The translations under genes were made by a program, and so were the position numbers. Under the pieces are notes generated by a model. The model worked only from the letters and a program-made list of their open reading frames with translations. It was not told the DNA's origin and did not search any database. From Bacteriovoracaceae bacterium (lineage in GTDB: Bacteria; Bdellovibrionota; Bacteriovoracia; Bacteriovoracales; Bacteriovoracaceae): DNA of 64,000 nucleotides. Within the stretch, counting starts at the first letter, position 1. The number at the start of each line of letters is the position of its first letter. The stretch covers positions 124,001 through 188,000 of the forward strand of contig JANJTC010000002.1 in the NCBI GenBank assembly GCA_024711325.1, read 5' to 3'. This document shows positions 8,786 through 18,465 of this stretch, piece after piece.

Positions 8786-10002
8786 GCTCGGTAAGCTTTA
8801 TTGATCATTTACTGAATGGGGCAGAAGTCGAGTGGAAAAATCTAGGGCATGTTATAAGCTTGGAAAAAGGCAAGCAGCTCAATAAGGAACATCTTTCTAA
8901 AAATGGGCTTTACCCCGCATACAACGGAGGAACAGCACCTTCTGGTTATACCGACATTTATAATTACAATGAAGATAAAATAATTGTAAGCCAAGGTGGT
9001 GCATCAGCTGGTTATGTTAATTTTGTTACTTCTAAATTTTACGCCAATGCACACTGCTATGTTGTATTGCCAAATTCTGAGGTAGTTGAGAATAGATATG
9101 TCTATCATTTTCTAAAACTTAATCAGGAAAGACTAACAAGTAAGCAGCATGGTGCAGGTATACCGGCTTTGCGAACGAGTGAAATTTTAGAGATACAAAT
9201 CCCTATCCCTTGTCCAGAAAACCCAAAAAAATCTCTCGAAATTCAAGCAGAAGTAGTCCGTATTTTGGATGCATTTACATCTTTAAATGACGAACTTACT
9301 GCCGAACTTGCAGGCCGGAAAAAACAATATATTTTCTATCGTGACCAGTTGTTAAGTTTTAAGGATGTTGAAGTTCAATGGAAAACATTGGATGAACTTG
9401 GTGAATTTATTCGCGGAAAGCGATTCACGAAGGCGGATTATGTGGAGGATGGCATAAGTGTTATTCATTATGGGGAGATATATACGAGGTACGGGGTCTA
9501 TGCGACAAATGCGATCTCGCAAGTCAGAAAGGAAATGGCTTCTTCATTACGGTATGCAGAACCAGGAGATGTCGTATTAACGGACGTTGGAGAAACTATT
9601 GAGGATGTTGGCAAGGCAGTGGCATGGCTCGGAGATGAAAAGGTAGCTATTCACGATCATAGCTATGCTTTTAGACATTCAATGAATCCTAAATTTGTTT
9701 CCTATTGTATGCAAACAAGTTCATTTGTTGTCGAAAAGGCAAAGTATGTGGCCAGTACAAAGGTTCATACATTGCTGATTAGAGGATTTGCGAAAATGTC
9801 GATCCCAGTTCCTTATCCAAATGACATTGAAAGATCACTAGCAGTACAAGCCCAAATCGTAGATATTCTGGACAAGTTCGACACCATGATAAACTCCAGT
9901 AGCGAAGGCTTGCCTAGAGAAATTGCTCTTCGCCAAATGCAATATGAATATTATCGTGACCTGCTATTCAGCTTTTCGAAGCAGAAAGAGGAAGGCGCAT
10001 AA
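8782..10002 (+). CDS. hsdS: Type I restriction-modification, specificity subunit HsdS
   Basis: 406 residues with the two-repeat HsdS design. Each half starts with a target-recognition domain ([40 protein letters not shown]). Each half ends with a conserved spacer helix ([40 protein letters not shown]). The recognition sequence is bipartite and cannot be predicted by eye. Translation is coupled to hsdM through ATGA. The following gene starts 2 nt after its stop. Both target domains appear complete. Confidence 0.93.
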   Translation: MSSVSFIDHLLNGAEVEWKNLGHVISLEKGKQLNKEHLSKNGLYPAYNGGTAPSGYTDIYNYNEDKIIVSQGGASAGYVNFVTSKFYANAHCYVVLPNSEVVENRYVYHFLKLNQERLTSKQHGAGIPALRTSEILEIQIPIPCPENPKKSLEIQAEVVRILDAFTSLNDELTAELAGRKKQYIFYRDQLLSFKDVEVQWKTLDELGEFIRGKRFTKADYVEDGISVIHYGEIYTRYGVYATNAISQVRKEMASSLRYAEPGDVVLTDVGETIEDVGKAVAWLGDEKVAIHDHSYAFRHSMNPKFVSYCMQTSSFVVEKAKYVASTKVHTLLIRGFAKMSIPVPYPNDIERSLAVQAQIVDILDKFDTMINSSSEGLPREIALRQMQYEYYRDLLFSFSKQKEEGA

Positions 10003-10003
10003 T

Positions 10004-11179
10004 ATGAGTAAAGCGTTGATAGAAATTGCCCAGCAGTTGGCAGAGTCTAATAAAAAGTTGCAGCTGATCTATGCCTTTAATGGCAATGGTAAGACTCGTC
10101 TTTCACGGGAGTTCAAGCAGCTGATTGCACCTAAGAATAACGATATTGAAGAAGATGAAGAGGCTGCTCAGACTGGGCAGCCTCGCAACAGAATTCTGTA
10201 TTACAATGCCTTCACTGAGGACTTGTTTTACTGGGATAATGATTTAGAGCTTGATGCCGATCCCAAATTAAAAATTCAGCCCAATTCCTTTACGGACTGG
10301 GTTTTGAAAGATCAAGGTCAAGATCTAAATGTCATCGCAACCTTTCAGCGCTATACCAATAACAAGCTCACGCCACGGTTTAACGAAGAATATAAAATTA
10401 GTGGAACTGACAATAAAGAAATCACTATCAAGGCTTTTTCGGAAGTCACATTCTCAATGGAGCGTGGGGATGATGAGCACTCGGGCAATTTGAAAATATC
10501 TAAAGGTGAAGAAAGTAATTTTATCTGGAGTATATTTTTCACTTTGCTTGAACAGGTAATTGGCATCCTCAATGTTCCGGAACCTACTGAGCGAGAAACT
10601 AATCAGTTTGATAAACTGAAATATGTATTCATTGATGATCCGGTCAGTTCTTTAGACGAGAATCACTTAATTCAGTTGGCAGTGAATTTAGGACAATTGA
10701 TTAAATCGAGTAGTTCTGATGTAAAGTTTATCGTCTCAACGCATAACCCGCTATTCTACAACGTGCTCTACAACGAGACTCAAAGCAAAGGTGGATATAT
10801 TCTGAGTCGCCTTGATGATGGCACTTTTGAGCTTGAAGAAAAGAAAGGTGATTCAAACAAAAGCTTTTCGTATCATCTGCATATAAAAAAGCTTATTGAG
10901 CAAGCAGTAGTTGAGAATAGTGTACAGCGATATCATTTTGCGCTTTTACGTAATCTGTATGAAAAAACTGCAAATTTCCTGGGTTATCAGGCTTGGTCTG
11001 AGTTGTTGCCAGGAGATAAGAAAGCTTACGCTAGTAGAATTATGAATCATTATCCTCATAACACCTTATCTAACGAAGAAATTGCCGAACCTACCCCTCC
11101 AGAAAGAGAGATGGTTGGCCTTCTACTACGGAACTTGAATCAGTATGGTTACTGGCAACAGGAGCAGCAAAATGGTTGA
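10004..11179 (+). CDS. prrC: PrrC-type anticodon nuclease (ABC-ATPase plus candidate ACNase domain)
   Basis: 391 residues from the ATG at 10004 (ribosome site GAGGAAGG); an upstream start at 9923 overlaps hsdS and is unlikely. An ABC-type ATPase has Walker [15 protein letters not shown] near 18-31, a signature-like region [10 protein letters not shown], Walker [12 protein letters not shown] and a STHNP switch His. The C-terminal region has RNLYE with R316 and E320, then H352. The R-x3-E-x31-H spacing is that described for the PrrC catalytic triad (R320/E324/H356 of a 396-residue protein). Position between hsdS and hsdR is the prr order. PrrC cuts tRNA-Lys when a phage disables the restriction enzyme. 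The triad could still be a fortuitous match in an AAA protein. Confidence 0.72.
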   Translation: MSKALIEIAQQLAESNKKLQLIYAFNGNGKTRLSREFKQLIAPKNNDIEEDEEAAQTGQPRNRILYYNAFTEDLFYWDNDLELDADPKLKIQPNSFTDWVLKDQGQDLNVIATFQRYTNNKLTPRFNEEYKISGTDNKEITIKAFSEVTFSMERGDDEHSGNLKISKGEESNFIWSIFFTLLEQVIGILNVPEPTERETNQFDKLKYVFIDDPVSSLDENHLIQLAVNLGQLIKSSSSDVKFIVSTHNPLFYNVLYNETQSKGGYILSRLDDGTFELEEKKGDSNKSFSYHLHIKKLIEQAVVENSVQRYHFALLRNLYEKTANFLGYQAWSELLPGDKKAYASRIMNHYPHNTLSNEEIAEPTPPEREMVGLLLRNLNQYGYWQQEQQNG

Positions 11180-14100
11180 TAGTACTAAGCCAATTGTCGA
11201 ATCTAGTGGGTTTATCATTTTGGATAAATACATCAAAGATTTAAAAGCACCTGAAAGTTACCAGAGCGAATACGAACTTGAGCGAGAGTTCATTCAAGAT
11301 TTGCAAAATCAGGGCTATGAATTTCTACCGAACTTGAACACTCCTGAAGCCATGCTGACAAATATTCGTGTTCAACTTCAATCACTTAATAACGTCCAAT
11401 TCTCAAATAGCGAATGGCTACGCTTCGCCGGTACCTGGCTGCTCAAACCAAGCGACGGGATTATTGAAAAAACGCGTAAAATTCATGATGATTACATACA
11501 TGACTTTGTTTTCGATAATGGGCAGGTCCAGAATATCTATTTGGTGGATAAAAAGAACATTACACGAAATAAGGTGCAAGTCATAAAGCAATTTGAGCAA
11601 ACCGACAAGCATACTAATCGCTATGATGTGACGGTTTTGGTGAATGGTTTGCCATTGGTGCAAGTTGAGTTGAAAAAACGAGGCGTAGCGATTCGAGAAG
11701 CTTTTAATCAGGTGCATCGTTACAGTAAAGAAAGCTTCAATAGTGAAAATTCCATATATAAATATTTACAGTTGTTTGTGATCTCCAATGGCACTGATAC
11801 TCGCTACTTTGCGAACACTACTAAGCGAAACAAAAATAGTTTCGACTTTACCATGAACTGGGCGAAGGGTGATAACAGCTTGATAAAGGACTTGAAAGAC
11901 TTTACTGCTACTTTCTTTCAGAAAAACACGCTACTGAAAGTTTTATTGCGTTACTCTGTTTTTGATAGCAGTGACACGCTTTTGGTGATGCGTCCCTACC
12001 AAATTGCCGCAACAGAACGCATTCTTAGAAAAATAAAAAGTTCGTTTACATCTAAAATCTGGAGTCAGCCGGAAAGCGGAGGTTTTATTTGGCATACTAC
12101 TGGTTCGGGTAAAACCTTAACAAGTTTTAAAGCAGCACGTTTGGCGACTGAACTCGAATTTATCGATAAAGTTTTTTTTGTGGTAGACCGCAAAGATTTG
12201 GATTACCAGACCATGAAAGAATACCAACGTTTTTCCCCCGATAGTGTTAATGGCTCGGAAAGTACGGCCGGTCTTAAGCGCAATCTGGAAAATGATGACA
12301 ATAAGATCATTGTTACAACCATCCAAAAACTGAACAACTTAATGAAGAACGAGGGAGATCTGCCCATCTATAACAAGCAAGCTGTGTTCATTTTTGATGA
12401 ATGCCATCGTAGTCAATTTGGGGAAGCACAAAAAAACTTAAAAAAGAAATTTAAGCGATTTTATCAATTCGGCTTTACTGGCACACCGATTTTTGCACAG
12501 AATGCCCTAGGAGCCGAAACAACTGCCAGCGTATTTGGTCGCGAATTGCATTCTTATGTCATTACAGATGCTATTCGTGACGAGAAGGTGCTCAAGTTTA
12601 AGGTGGACTACAACGATGTGCGCCCACATTTTAAGGCTATTGAATCCGAGCAGGATTTGAAAAAGCTTAGCGTGGCTGAAAACAAACAGGCTTTATTGCA
12701 CCCTGAGCGTATACGCGAAATCACTCAATACATCCTGAACAATTTTCGACAGAAAACTCATCGTCTTAAGCCTCGGAGTAAAGGCTTCAATGCCATGTTT
12801 GCAGTAAGCAGTGTTGATGCCGCCAAGTTGTACTACGAATCATTTAAGGAGTTGCAAAAAGCCAGCGATAAACCTTTAAAAGTTGCCACTATTTTCTCGT
12901 TTACAGCCAATGAAGAGCAGGATGCTGTTGGGGATATTCTCGATGAAAGCTTCGACGTCACGGCTCTGAATAGCAGCGCTAAGGAATTTTTGAATGCGGC
13001 GATTGCTGACTATAATGCAATTTTTAAAACAAACTTCAGTGTAGATAGCAACGGCTTCCAGAACTATTACCGCGATCTTGCCAAGCAAGTGAAGGCCAAT
13101 GAGATAGATCTGTTAATTGTGGTTGGTATGTTCTTGACCGGTTTTGATGCTCCCACATTAAACACATTATTTGTTGATAAAAACCTGCGCTACCACGGGT
13201 TGATGCAAGCATATTCACGCACAAACCGTATTTTTGATGCCACCAAGACCTTCGGCAATATCATTACCTTCCGTGACTTAGAACAGGCGACCATCGAAGC
13301 AATCACCTTGTTTGGTGATAAAAACACTAAGAACGTGGTGTTAGAGAAAAGCTACAAGGAATACATGGAAGGATTCACAGATGTAGTGACCGGGGAAGCA
13401 CGACGTGGCTTTGTCGAAGTTGTTAAGGAGCTTGAACAACGATTTCCTGATCCTTCTTGCATTGAAAAAGAGTCCGACAAGAAGGCATTTGTGAAGTTGT
13501 TTGGCGAATATTTGCGTGTTGAAAACGTACTCCAGAACTATGATGAATTTGCCAGCTTAAAGGCTTTGCATGGTATAGATATGAACGACCCTGTGGCTGT
13601 TGCAGCATTCAAGACAAGGCATTATTTAAGTGATGATGATCTAGCTGCACTACAAACGATCAAAGTCCCTACCGAGAGGAAGATTCAGGATTATCGGTCA
13701 ACCTACAACGACATTCGCGATTGGTTACGCCGAGAAAGTTCTTCAGACGAAAAAGAAAAATCCTCCATTGATTGGAGTGATGTCGTCTTTGAAGTTGATT
13801 TATTGAAGTCCCAAGAAATCAATCTGGATTACATTCTAGAGTTGATTTTTGAAAACAGCAAAAAGGTTAAGGACAAGGCAACGCTGGTTGAAGATGTTCG
13901 AAGGGTAATTCGTGCCAGTCTTGGTAACCGCGCTAAGGAGAGTTTGTTGGTTGATTTCATCAATCAAACCGACTTGGATCAAATCGGTGATAAGGCTAGC
14001 GTGATGGACGCATTTTTTACTTTTGCCCAAGCGGAACAGCAGCGTGAAGCGCAAGAGCTGATTAGTACCGAAAACCTAAATCTAGAAGCAGCCAAACGGT

Positions 14101-14273
14101 ATATTACTGCATCACTCAAGCGGGAATTCGCAAGCGACAATGGTACTGAGCTCAATGCAATTTTGCCTAAAATGAGCCCCTTGAACCCACAGTACTTATC
14201 TAAGAAGCAAAGTGTTTTTCAGAAAATTGCTGCTTTCGTTGAAAAATTCAAAGGCGTAGGCGGGCAGGTTTGA
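11172..14273 (+). CDS. hsdR: Type I restriction enzyme, motor/nuclease subunit HsdR
   Basis: 1033 residues from the ATG at 11172, overlapping the end of prrC by 8 nt; a start at 11145 is possible but less likely. The N-terminal PD-(D/E)XK nuclease has [20 protein letters not shown] near 152-171. The translocase has Walker [10 protein letters not shown] (about 307-315), DECH box [11 protein letters not shown] (about 406), motif III FTGTPIF, and later helicase motifs ([23 protein letters not shown]). A helical C-terminal domain binds HsdM. All catalytic motifs look intact, so the restriction system should work. Confidence 0.95.
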   Translation: MVDSTKPIVESSGFIILDKYIKDLKAPESYQSEYELEREFIQDLQNQGYEFLPNLNTPEAMLTNIRVQLQSLNNVQFSNSEWLRFAGTWLLKPSDGIIEKTRKIHDDYIHDFVFDNGQVQNIYLVDKKNITRNKVQVIKQFEQTDKHTNRYDVTVLVNGLPLVQVELKKRGVAIREAFNQVHRYSKESFNSENSIYKYLQLFVISNGTDTRYFANTTKRNKNSFDFTMNWAKGDNSLIKDLKDFTATFFQKNTLLKVLLRYSVFDSSDTLLVMRPYQIAATERILRKIKSSFTSKIWSQPESGGFIWHTTGSGKTLTSFKAARLATELEFIDKVFFVVDRKDLDYQTMKEYQRFSPDSVNGSESTAGLKRNLENDDNKIIVTTIQKLNNLMKNEGDLPIYNKQAVFIFDECHRSQFGEAQKNLKKKFKRFYQFGFTGTPIFAQNALGAETTASVFGRELHSYVITDAIRDEKVLKFKVDYNDVRPHFKAIESEQDLKKLSVAENKQALLHPERIREITQYILNNFRQKTHRLKPRSKGFNAMFAVSSVDAAKLYYESFKELQKASDKPLKVATIFSFTANEEQDAVGDILDESFDVTALNSSAKEFLNAAIADYNAIFKTNFSVDSNGFQNYYRDLAKQVKANEIDLLIVVGMFLTGFDAPTLNTLFVDKNLRYHGLMQAYSRTNRIFDATKTFGNIITFRDLEQATIEAITLFGDKNTKNVVLEKSYKEYMEGFTDVVTGEARRGFVEVVKELEQRFPDPSCIEKESDKKAFVKLFGEYLRVENVLQNYDEFASLKALHGIDMNDPVAVAAFKTRHYLSDDDLAALQTIKVPTERKIQDYRSTYNDIRDWLRRESSSDEKEKSSIDWSDVVFEVDLLKSQEINLDYILELIFENSKKVKDKATLVEDVRRVIRASLGNRAKESLLVDFINQTDLDQIGDKASVMDAFFTFAQAEQQREAQELISTENLNLEAAKRYITASLKREFASDNGTELNAILPKMSPLNPQYLSKKQSVFQKIAAFVEKFKGVGGQV

Positions 14274-14376
14274 GTTCCTTAAGAGAGAAAAACTATTGGA
14301 GTTGTTGGACCATGTAGTTAATTAGAGAGCAAAGTGGTTCTTGTTAGAGAATGTAAACGTTAAGGATAAATAACAA

Positions 14377-14730
14377 ATGAAGTATAGTCATGCTCTTCTC
14401 ATATTATTAATTGCTGGCCCTACTTACTCCGCAGAGTCAGAGATTGTTAATATTTGTAAAAAGCAAGCAAACTGCAATGAATGCTGTACGAACTATTCTA
14501 CAAGTTACGTTGAGCAAATCATAAAGAGGTGCTCTCCAAACCCTTACAATACTCAGTCGGGAGAAGCAGGATTTGTTTTAGATCAATCGAGGCTTGATAT
14601 TGATCGCTTCGCAAGTGAAGTCGAAAATTATAACTGCAAAGACTTTAACGAGAAACGCAAGAGGGAGCTTCGATCAATAATTTATCAATGCCTAAATGGG
14701 TGCAAGAGTAAAAATAATGGAAGAAAATAA
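14377..14730 (+). CDS. Small exported Cys-rich protein, unknown
   Basis: 117 residues starting with a signal peptide (MKYSHALLILLIAGPTYSAE). The mature part holds eight Cys, including CNECC, and a C-terminal QCLNGCKSK. That pattern suggests a disulphide-stabilised periplasmic protein. I recognise no family. It lies 100 bp after hsdR, has a GGAT ribosome site, and overlaps the next gene, so the two are probably made together. Both are inside the repeat-bounded interval. Confidence 0.6.
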   Translation: MKYSHALLILLIAGPTYSAESEIVNICKKQANCNECCTNYSTSYVEQIIKRCSPNPYNTQSGEAGFVLDQSRLDIDRFASEVENYNCKDFNEKRKRELRSIIYQCLNGCKSKNNGRK

Positions 14731-15301
14731 GACGAATACTTGCTGTTCGGAGTCACATAAGAGGAAACCATGTTGTCTGCCAGATTGTTGTGAAAAGAAA
14801 GCACAGCTTTTCTTCTCATTTATTACAATCGTCGTAACCATTGTTGGAATATTTGCCATCTATGAAGTGGCAGATACTGTAGAAAAAAGAGAAAACAGAT
14901 CAGACGTAATAGGTTGTAGGCAGCAAATGATGCCTACGATATCCAAAATTAGTAAATCAATTGATGCCTCCAAAGCACATACGAAGAGATATTTTGAGAA
15001 CAAAGAGGAGAAGTACTTAAACGAGATTAAAAATACCTCCGATTATTACTTTTCAGAAGCCAGGGGAATAATGTTTTCTCCGGTATGCTCTCGGAAGTAT
15101 ATTGAGAATAACGACATTTTTTTTCAAGCATTGAGAACGTTTGATATAAAGATGAGAGAGGGCAAGAGATCAGATGAATTCCTGCTAGATTCAATATCAG
15201 GGATCGATTATTTATCTGACTTCAAAAACAGTATGAATGTACTTGAAGAGTGTTGCACAAGTGAGGAGTCGTCCTCTCGTCAGGATTTAACCTCTAGATG
15301 A
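14717..15301 (+). CDS. Membrane protein with Cys-rich N-terminus, unknown
   Basis: About 194 residues if it starts at the ATG at 14717; an ATG at 14696 adds seven. The first 25 residues carry six Cys (TCC, PCC, CCEKK). One membrane segment follows (FFSFITIVVTIVGIFAIYEV), then a mostly helical soluble domain with a closing ECC. It overlaps the previous Cys-rich exported protein, so a functional pair is likely. No catalytic motif is visible. With one membrane segment and a large tail it could be a sensor or anchor; that is a guess. Confidence 0.55.
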   Translation: MEENKTNTCCSESHKRKPCCLPDCCEKKAQLFFSFITIVVTIVGIFAIYEVADTVEKRENRSDVIGCRQQMMPTISKISKSIDASKAHTKRYFENKEEKYLNEIKNTSDYYFSEARGIMFSPVCSRKYIENNDIFFQALRTFDIKMREGKRSDEFLLDSISGIDYLSDFKNSMNVLEECCTSEESSSRQDLTSR

Positions 15302-15309
15302 TGTAGTTG

Positions 15310-15331
15310 TTTGTAGTTTTTAAACTACAAA
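15310..15331. terminator. Perfect AT-rich inverted repeat between convergent genes
   Basis: TTTGTAGTTT and AAACTACAAA flank a TT centre, just after the stop at 15301. It may act as a bidirectional terminator between convergent genes, but it is AT-rich and no T-run of its own follows, so it could equally be a protein-binding site. Confidence 0.35.
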
Positions 15332-15364
15332 TGACCTTTAGTTTAAGTAACTTATCAGAATTAC

Positions 15365-15380
15365 ACCACCTCCACCAAAA
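15365..15380 (+). repeat. Right copy of 16-bp ssrA-like direct repeat (putative att site)
   Basis: Identical to 655-670 and in the same orientation. It sits in the 157-bp space between the Cys-rich membrane protein and the convergent channel-like gene. Together the copies bound about 14.7 kb of defence and recombinase genes. Confidence 0.5.
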
Positions 15381-15458
15381 CATTATTAAGAGGTCCCGAG
15401 CAAGTCAATTTTGCAAGCCAGATGGGGTATATCGCATATATGTGGGTGATAAGCCAAG

Positions 15459-16421
15459 TTATGAATCCATTTTGGTGACGAGCTTTTTCTTCTCGAGAAT
15501 CCATTCAAAAACAAATGCTGAATAAATACCAAATAGAATCATTCCAATTAGTGTTTCCAGAGCACAAAGAACCTTCATCCAACTCGTATTTGGATAAAAA
15601 TCCGAAATACCGAAACCTGTGAAATTTGAAATGCTAAATGCGAGGAAACGTCCAAATTGATAAGATTGAATTTCTCCTTCTTCAAAATAATTTTTGAATC
15701 TCAAGAAGACATTATTATTGTCCCTAACTGTAAAATAAGGGAATTCCTCACCTCTCGATGTGCTTGAACCTGTCGCTTCAATGTTGAATACTTCTATCGC
15801 TAGTATTGAAAGAATAGAGGGGTAGGCCACCACTTTATTAGATCCTACTCCTACTAATGTTGGTACGGATTCAACTCTTTTTAAAAGATAATTATTTGAA
15901 GCTATGTAAGGATTTAGTTTATACATCATTTCTTGATGAGATTTTGTCGTTAAAGATAAATCAAATGTAATAATTCCGTATTCATCAGGGACTCTGTTAG
16001 GAATTTGATTTATATTGTACAGAATATGATATCTCAAATTTAAATTCCCATCTTTATATGAATGAAAGCCGACCTGTAATTGTAGAATAGATTGATCAGG
16101 ACGATCCCTTCTAACTGCTCCATAGCCTAAATTTGGGTCATAGTTGTAATAACACCCACGTGAGCTGGCATGTAATTTGTCAGAGGATAATGAAGGCTTT
16201 TTACAAATGACAGGAAACAATTCTCCCAAGGTATCTTGGAGGTATGGTGATCTCTCAGGATTCGCTACACTAAAGCTGCTTTTATTGCATAGAAAAATGA
16301 ATGTAAATGTTAATGGTATTATTAGAGTAAAACCAATAATTAAACGTAGAAGCTTATTCATATGAAATGGTGGGTCTGTTAATTTAAATATCAGGAACAC
16401 TTCTTCGTTCATTACAGGCAT
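15459..16421 (-). CDS. 2TM potassium-channel-like protein with large loop domain
   Basis: Up to 320 residues; the start could also be an ATG at 16361, which places the first membrane segment (LLRLIIGFTLIIPLTFTFIF) at the very N-terminus. About 200 residues without other membrane segments follow. Then comes a pore-like unit: helix FLAFSISN, filter-like FTGFG (about 267-271), D-F-Y-P, and a second membrane helix (ALETLIGMILFGIYSAFVF). This matches the pore and last helix of two-TM ion channels (TVGYG-type filter), with an altered filter. It ends soon after that helix, so there is no cytosolic gating domain. The nuclease-like gene upstream on the same strand ends 34 bp away. The channel call is inference. 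Confidence 0.5.
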   Translation of the reverse strand: MPVMNEEVFLIFKLTDPPFHMNKLLRLIIGFTLIIPLTFTFIFLCNKSSFSVANPERSPYLQDTLGELFPVICKKPSLSSDKLHASSRGCYYNYDPNLGYGAVRRDRPDQSILQLQVGFHSYKDGNLNLRYHILYNINQIPNRVPDEYGIITFDLSLTTKSHQEMMYKLNPYIASNNYLLKRVESVPTLVGVGSNKVVAYPSILSILAIEVFNIEATGSSTSRGEEFPYFTVRDNNNVFLRFKNYFEEGEIQSYQFGRFLAFSISNFTGFGISDFYPNTSWMKVLCALETLIGMILFGIYSAFVFEWILEKKKLVTKMDS

Positions 16422-16454
16422 TAACTAAGAATATTCTTTCTGGGAGTATACAAG

Positions 16455-17300
16455 CTAAGCCGCGCTGCGGCTCGTTGGTCCTATGTCAGTAGATTCTGCC
16501 GTACTAGAAGTTGTTTCTGTTTTACTCCCTTCTTCTTTCGCTTTCTCTGATACTTTTGTAACATTGTTGAGTTTCTTTAGGAGATTCTTATTAATCTTTG
16601 TATAGTCCTTAAAGATTTCCGTAGAAAGTACTTCCAGAATCTTGTCCTCTGAAATTTTAACATCGTGAATTTCTTTCAGTTGCCTACAAATCATTCTTGT
16701 AAATTTGTCCGAACATATAATAGCCATAATTTCACCCGCATCTGTGGCCTTAGATAGGTCTGAAACTTGATCCCATGTGTTTTCGATGTAGGCGAACTTT
16801 GAGAAAACGTACATTTCTTCGGACATAGTATCTATATCAACGCCATTTAATAGATTTACGTCCCAGATTAGATCTGCGGATGTTTTATTTTTAGTGTTAA
16901 TAACTCGATAAAGCCTCCATTCCTTCACGTTTGTAAGTATGAAATAATCGACAGACATGCTTAAGCAGTAGCTTAACGTTTGGTTTACGTGATCTTCTTT
17001 CAAATCCAGTGCAGTAGATTTAGCCTCAATTATAAAATCGTGCTTTTCTTTCTTTTTGGCATTAGGTCCTTCCGATAGCTTTACAACATAATCTAAGCGT
17101 CCGTTCTTATCCTTAAATTCAGTTTTAAGATCATTGTATTTATCATAGCCTAGGACATCAGAAAGAATGTCATTAATGAGAATTCGTGCATCCTCTTCTG
17201 TTGCAATTTTCCCCTTTGCAACGAGGTTTTGGATATGAATTTGAAATTTCTTTAATTCTAGAGAAATAGTTTTCTTATTTTTCAGTGGGACTCGTATCAT
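16455..17300 (-). CDS. Stand-alone HsdR N-terminal-type PD-(D/E)XK protein
   Basis: 281 residues. The core matches the HSDR_N family: GRLDYVV, then DFIIEAKSTALDL with the catalytic E-x-K, then HVNQTLSYCLSMSVDYFILT and EWRLYRV. There is no helicase and no methylase partner nearby, so it is not a type I restriction enzyme. Such orphans often occur in defence or mobile regions. The C-terminal ~80 residues are helical and end in a low-complexity Ser/Thr/Glu tail. An AAAAAGGAAC ribosome site supports the ATG at 17300. The channel-like gene downstream may be in the same operon. Confidence 0.7.
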   Translation of the reverse strand: MIRVPLKNKKTISLELKKFQIHIQNLVAKGKIATEEDARILINDILSDVLGYDKYNDLKTEFKDKNGRLDYVVKLSEGPNAKKKEKHDFIIEAKSTALDLKEDHVNQTLSYCLSMSVDYFILTNVKEWRLYRVINTKNKTSADLIWDVNLLNGVDIDTMSEEMYVFSKFAYIENTWDQVSDLSKATDAGEIMAIICSDKFTRMICRQLKEIHDVKISEDKILEVLSTEIFKDYTKINKNLLKKLNNVTKVSEKAKEEGSKTETTSSTAESTDIGPTSRSAA

Positions 17301-17867
17301 GATAAGTTCCTTTTTAAACTAAAGACGATTGTATAGACTTTGTATCGGTATCTTGTTTTAATTCTTGGCCAAAGATTTACAAATTGTTGTTCCTTAAGAA
17401 TTCTTAATAACAACCAAGGTTGTTGTAAGGACATTTATTGCCTTCCTAGTTCTGCAAGTATCACCCAAACCATTTAGAATATTTAATTGAAGTGCATGAT
17501 GATATTATGTAAGCGACTAAAAACAATTTCTTAGATGAGTCCTGATTTTTAATAAATGCAGTGAGATTTATAATACCTTCGTAAAGATGATCCTAACATT
17601 TTAGGCCTTATTCTAGGTTTCAATATTGGAAGAGCTGCTGGTCAAGCCATAGATCTTCACCATTTTCTCGAACCCTCTGGTGGGATAAGGAATGATTCCG
17701 GGGAAAGAGAATATTAGATTTCACGAAAAAGAAAAAAGCATCTTATCTTTTCTTATTAATTTTAGCGACATGAATGCCAAGTCTATGAAACTACTAATAC
17801 GTTGCTAAAGCGGAATGAAGCCGCGTGATGTCTTTAAAAAAGAAGAATTTTTGCCGATAAGATCTTT
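17301..17867. other. Non-coding stretch with a gene-like remnant at 17574-17717
   Basis: 567 bp without an intact gene. On the + strand, 17574-17717 is open for 47 codons with protein-like content (DDPNILGLILGFNIGRAAG, then IDLHHFLEPSGG) but has no start codon. It may be debris of a lost gene. The rest shows nothing I can support beyond the expected promoter for the leftward gene at 17300. Confidence 0.3.
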
Positions 17868-18104
17868 ATGAAGAGAGAGGTTAGACGCTCATTTTATAGG
17901 TTTTATATAAAAACACTGCACATCATTTTTAACAGTCGTTTTAGCTTTATTCTTTTCGTGGCAGTAACAGCAGCAGTGACCTTCAAGTTCTATAAGTCTT
18001 GGCCGAACAGAGAACCTGCAAATATTCCTATCATTTACGATCACTATCGACCTACAGCTTCTAAGTTGATACCTGAATACATGGATAGCCTAAAAGAAGA
18101 TTAG
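17868..18104 (+). CDS. Small single-pass membrane protein, unknown
   Basis: 78 residues: a strongly basic N-terminus (MKREVRRSFYRFYIK), one membrane helix (FSFILFVAVTAAVTFKFY), then a short acidic tail after a proline. The positive-inside rule puts the tail outside the cytoplasm. It is not recognisable. It is followed 34 bp later by another small membrane protein. Confidence 0.45.
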   Translation: MKREVRRSFYRFYIKTLHIIFNSRFSFILFVAVTAAVTFKFYKSWPNREPANIPIIYDHYRPTASKLIPEYMDSLKED

Positions 18105-18138
18105 TAAGTGCACTCAAAAACTATGTACAAGTAGAAAG

Positions 18139-18435
18139 ATGATGATGTGTCCAATTTGTAGCTCAAATATCAAGTGGTCCAAGGTCTTTTGGGGCAGAAC
18201 TACCTGCAATAAATGCTCGACTGTATTGAAGCATGAGCTTATGTCAAATAAGCTCGATTACTTATTATTAAGTGCTACATGTTTTTTGTCAGCATTAGCC
18301 ACGTACTATCGACAACAGCAGGTTAGCTACCTCTTATGGATTATAGTAGCATTAGTATGTGTTATTTATCTGAAGCTTCATAAACTGGTTCCTTCAAATG
18401 CGCGCACATCAAGCCGGATCTCAAAAAGCCATTAG
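18139..18435 (+). CDS. Zinc-ribbon membrane protein, unknown
   Basis: 98 residues. An N-terminal zinc ribbon (CPIC, 17 residues, CNKC) is followed by two membrane helices (YLLLSATCFLSALATYY; YLLWIIVALVCVIYLKL) and a basic tail. This C4-ribbon plus 2TM layout is common among small proteins of unknown role. No ribosome site is obvious. Confidence 0.5.
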   Translation: MMMCPICSSNIKWSKVFWGRTTCNKCSTVLKHELMSNKLDYLLLSATCFLSALATYYRQQQVSYLLWIIVALVCVIYLKLHKLVPSNARTSSRISKSH

Positions 18436-18465
18436 TAGCTTGTTTTCCATTTCAGCTGCTAAAAC

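Noticed and set aside
15307-15525. 72-codon forward open frame over the right repeat
   Set aside because: It includes the inverted repeat and att copy, overlaps the channel-like gene and has no family or ribosome site.
16455-17300. HsdR_N protein as part of a second type I RM system
   Set aside because: No helicase, HsdM or HsdS gene is adjacent and the protein ends after the nuclease-like domain.
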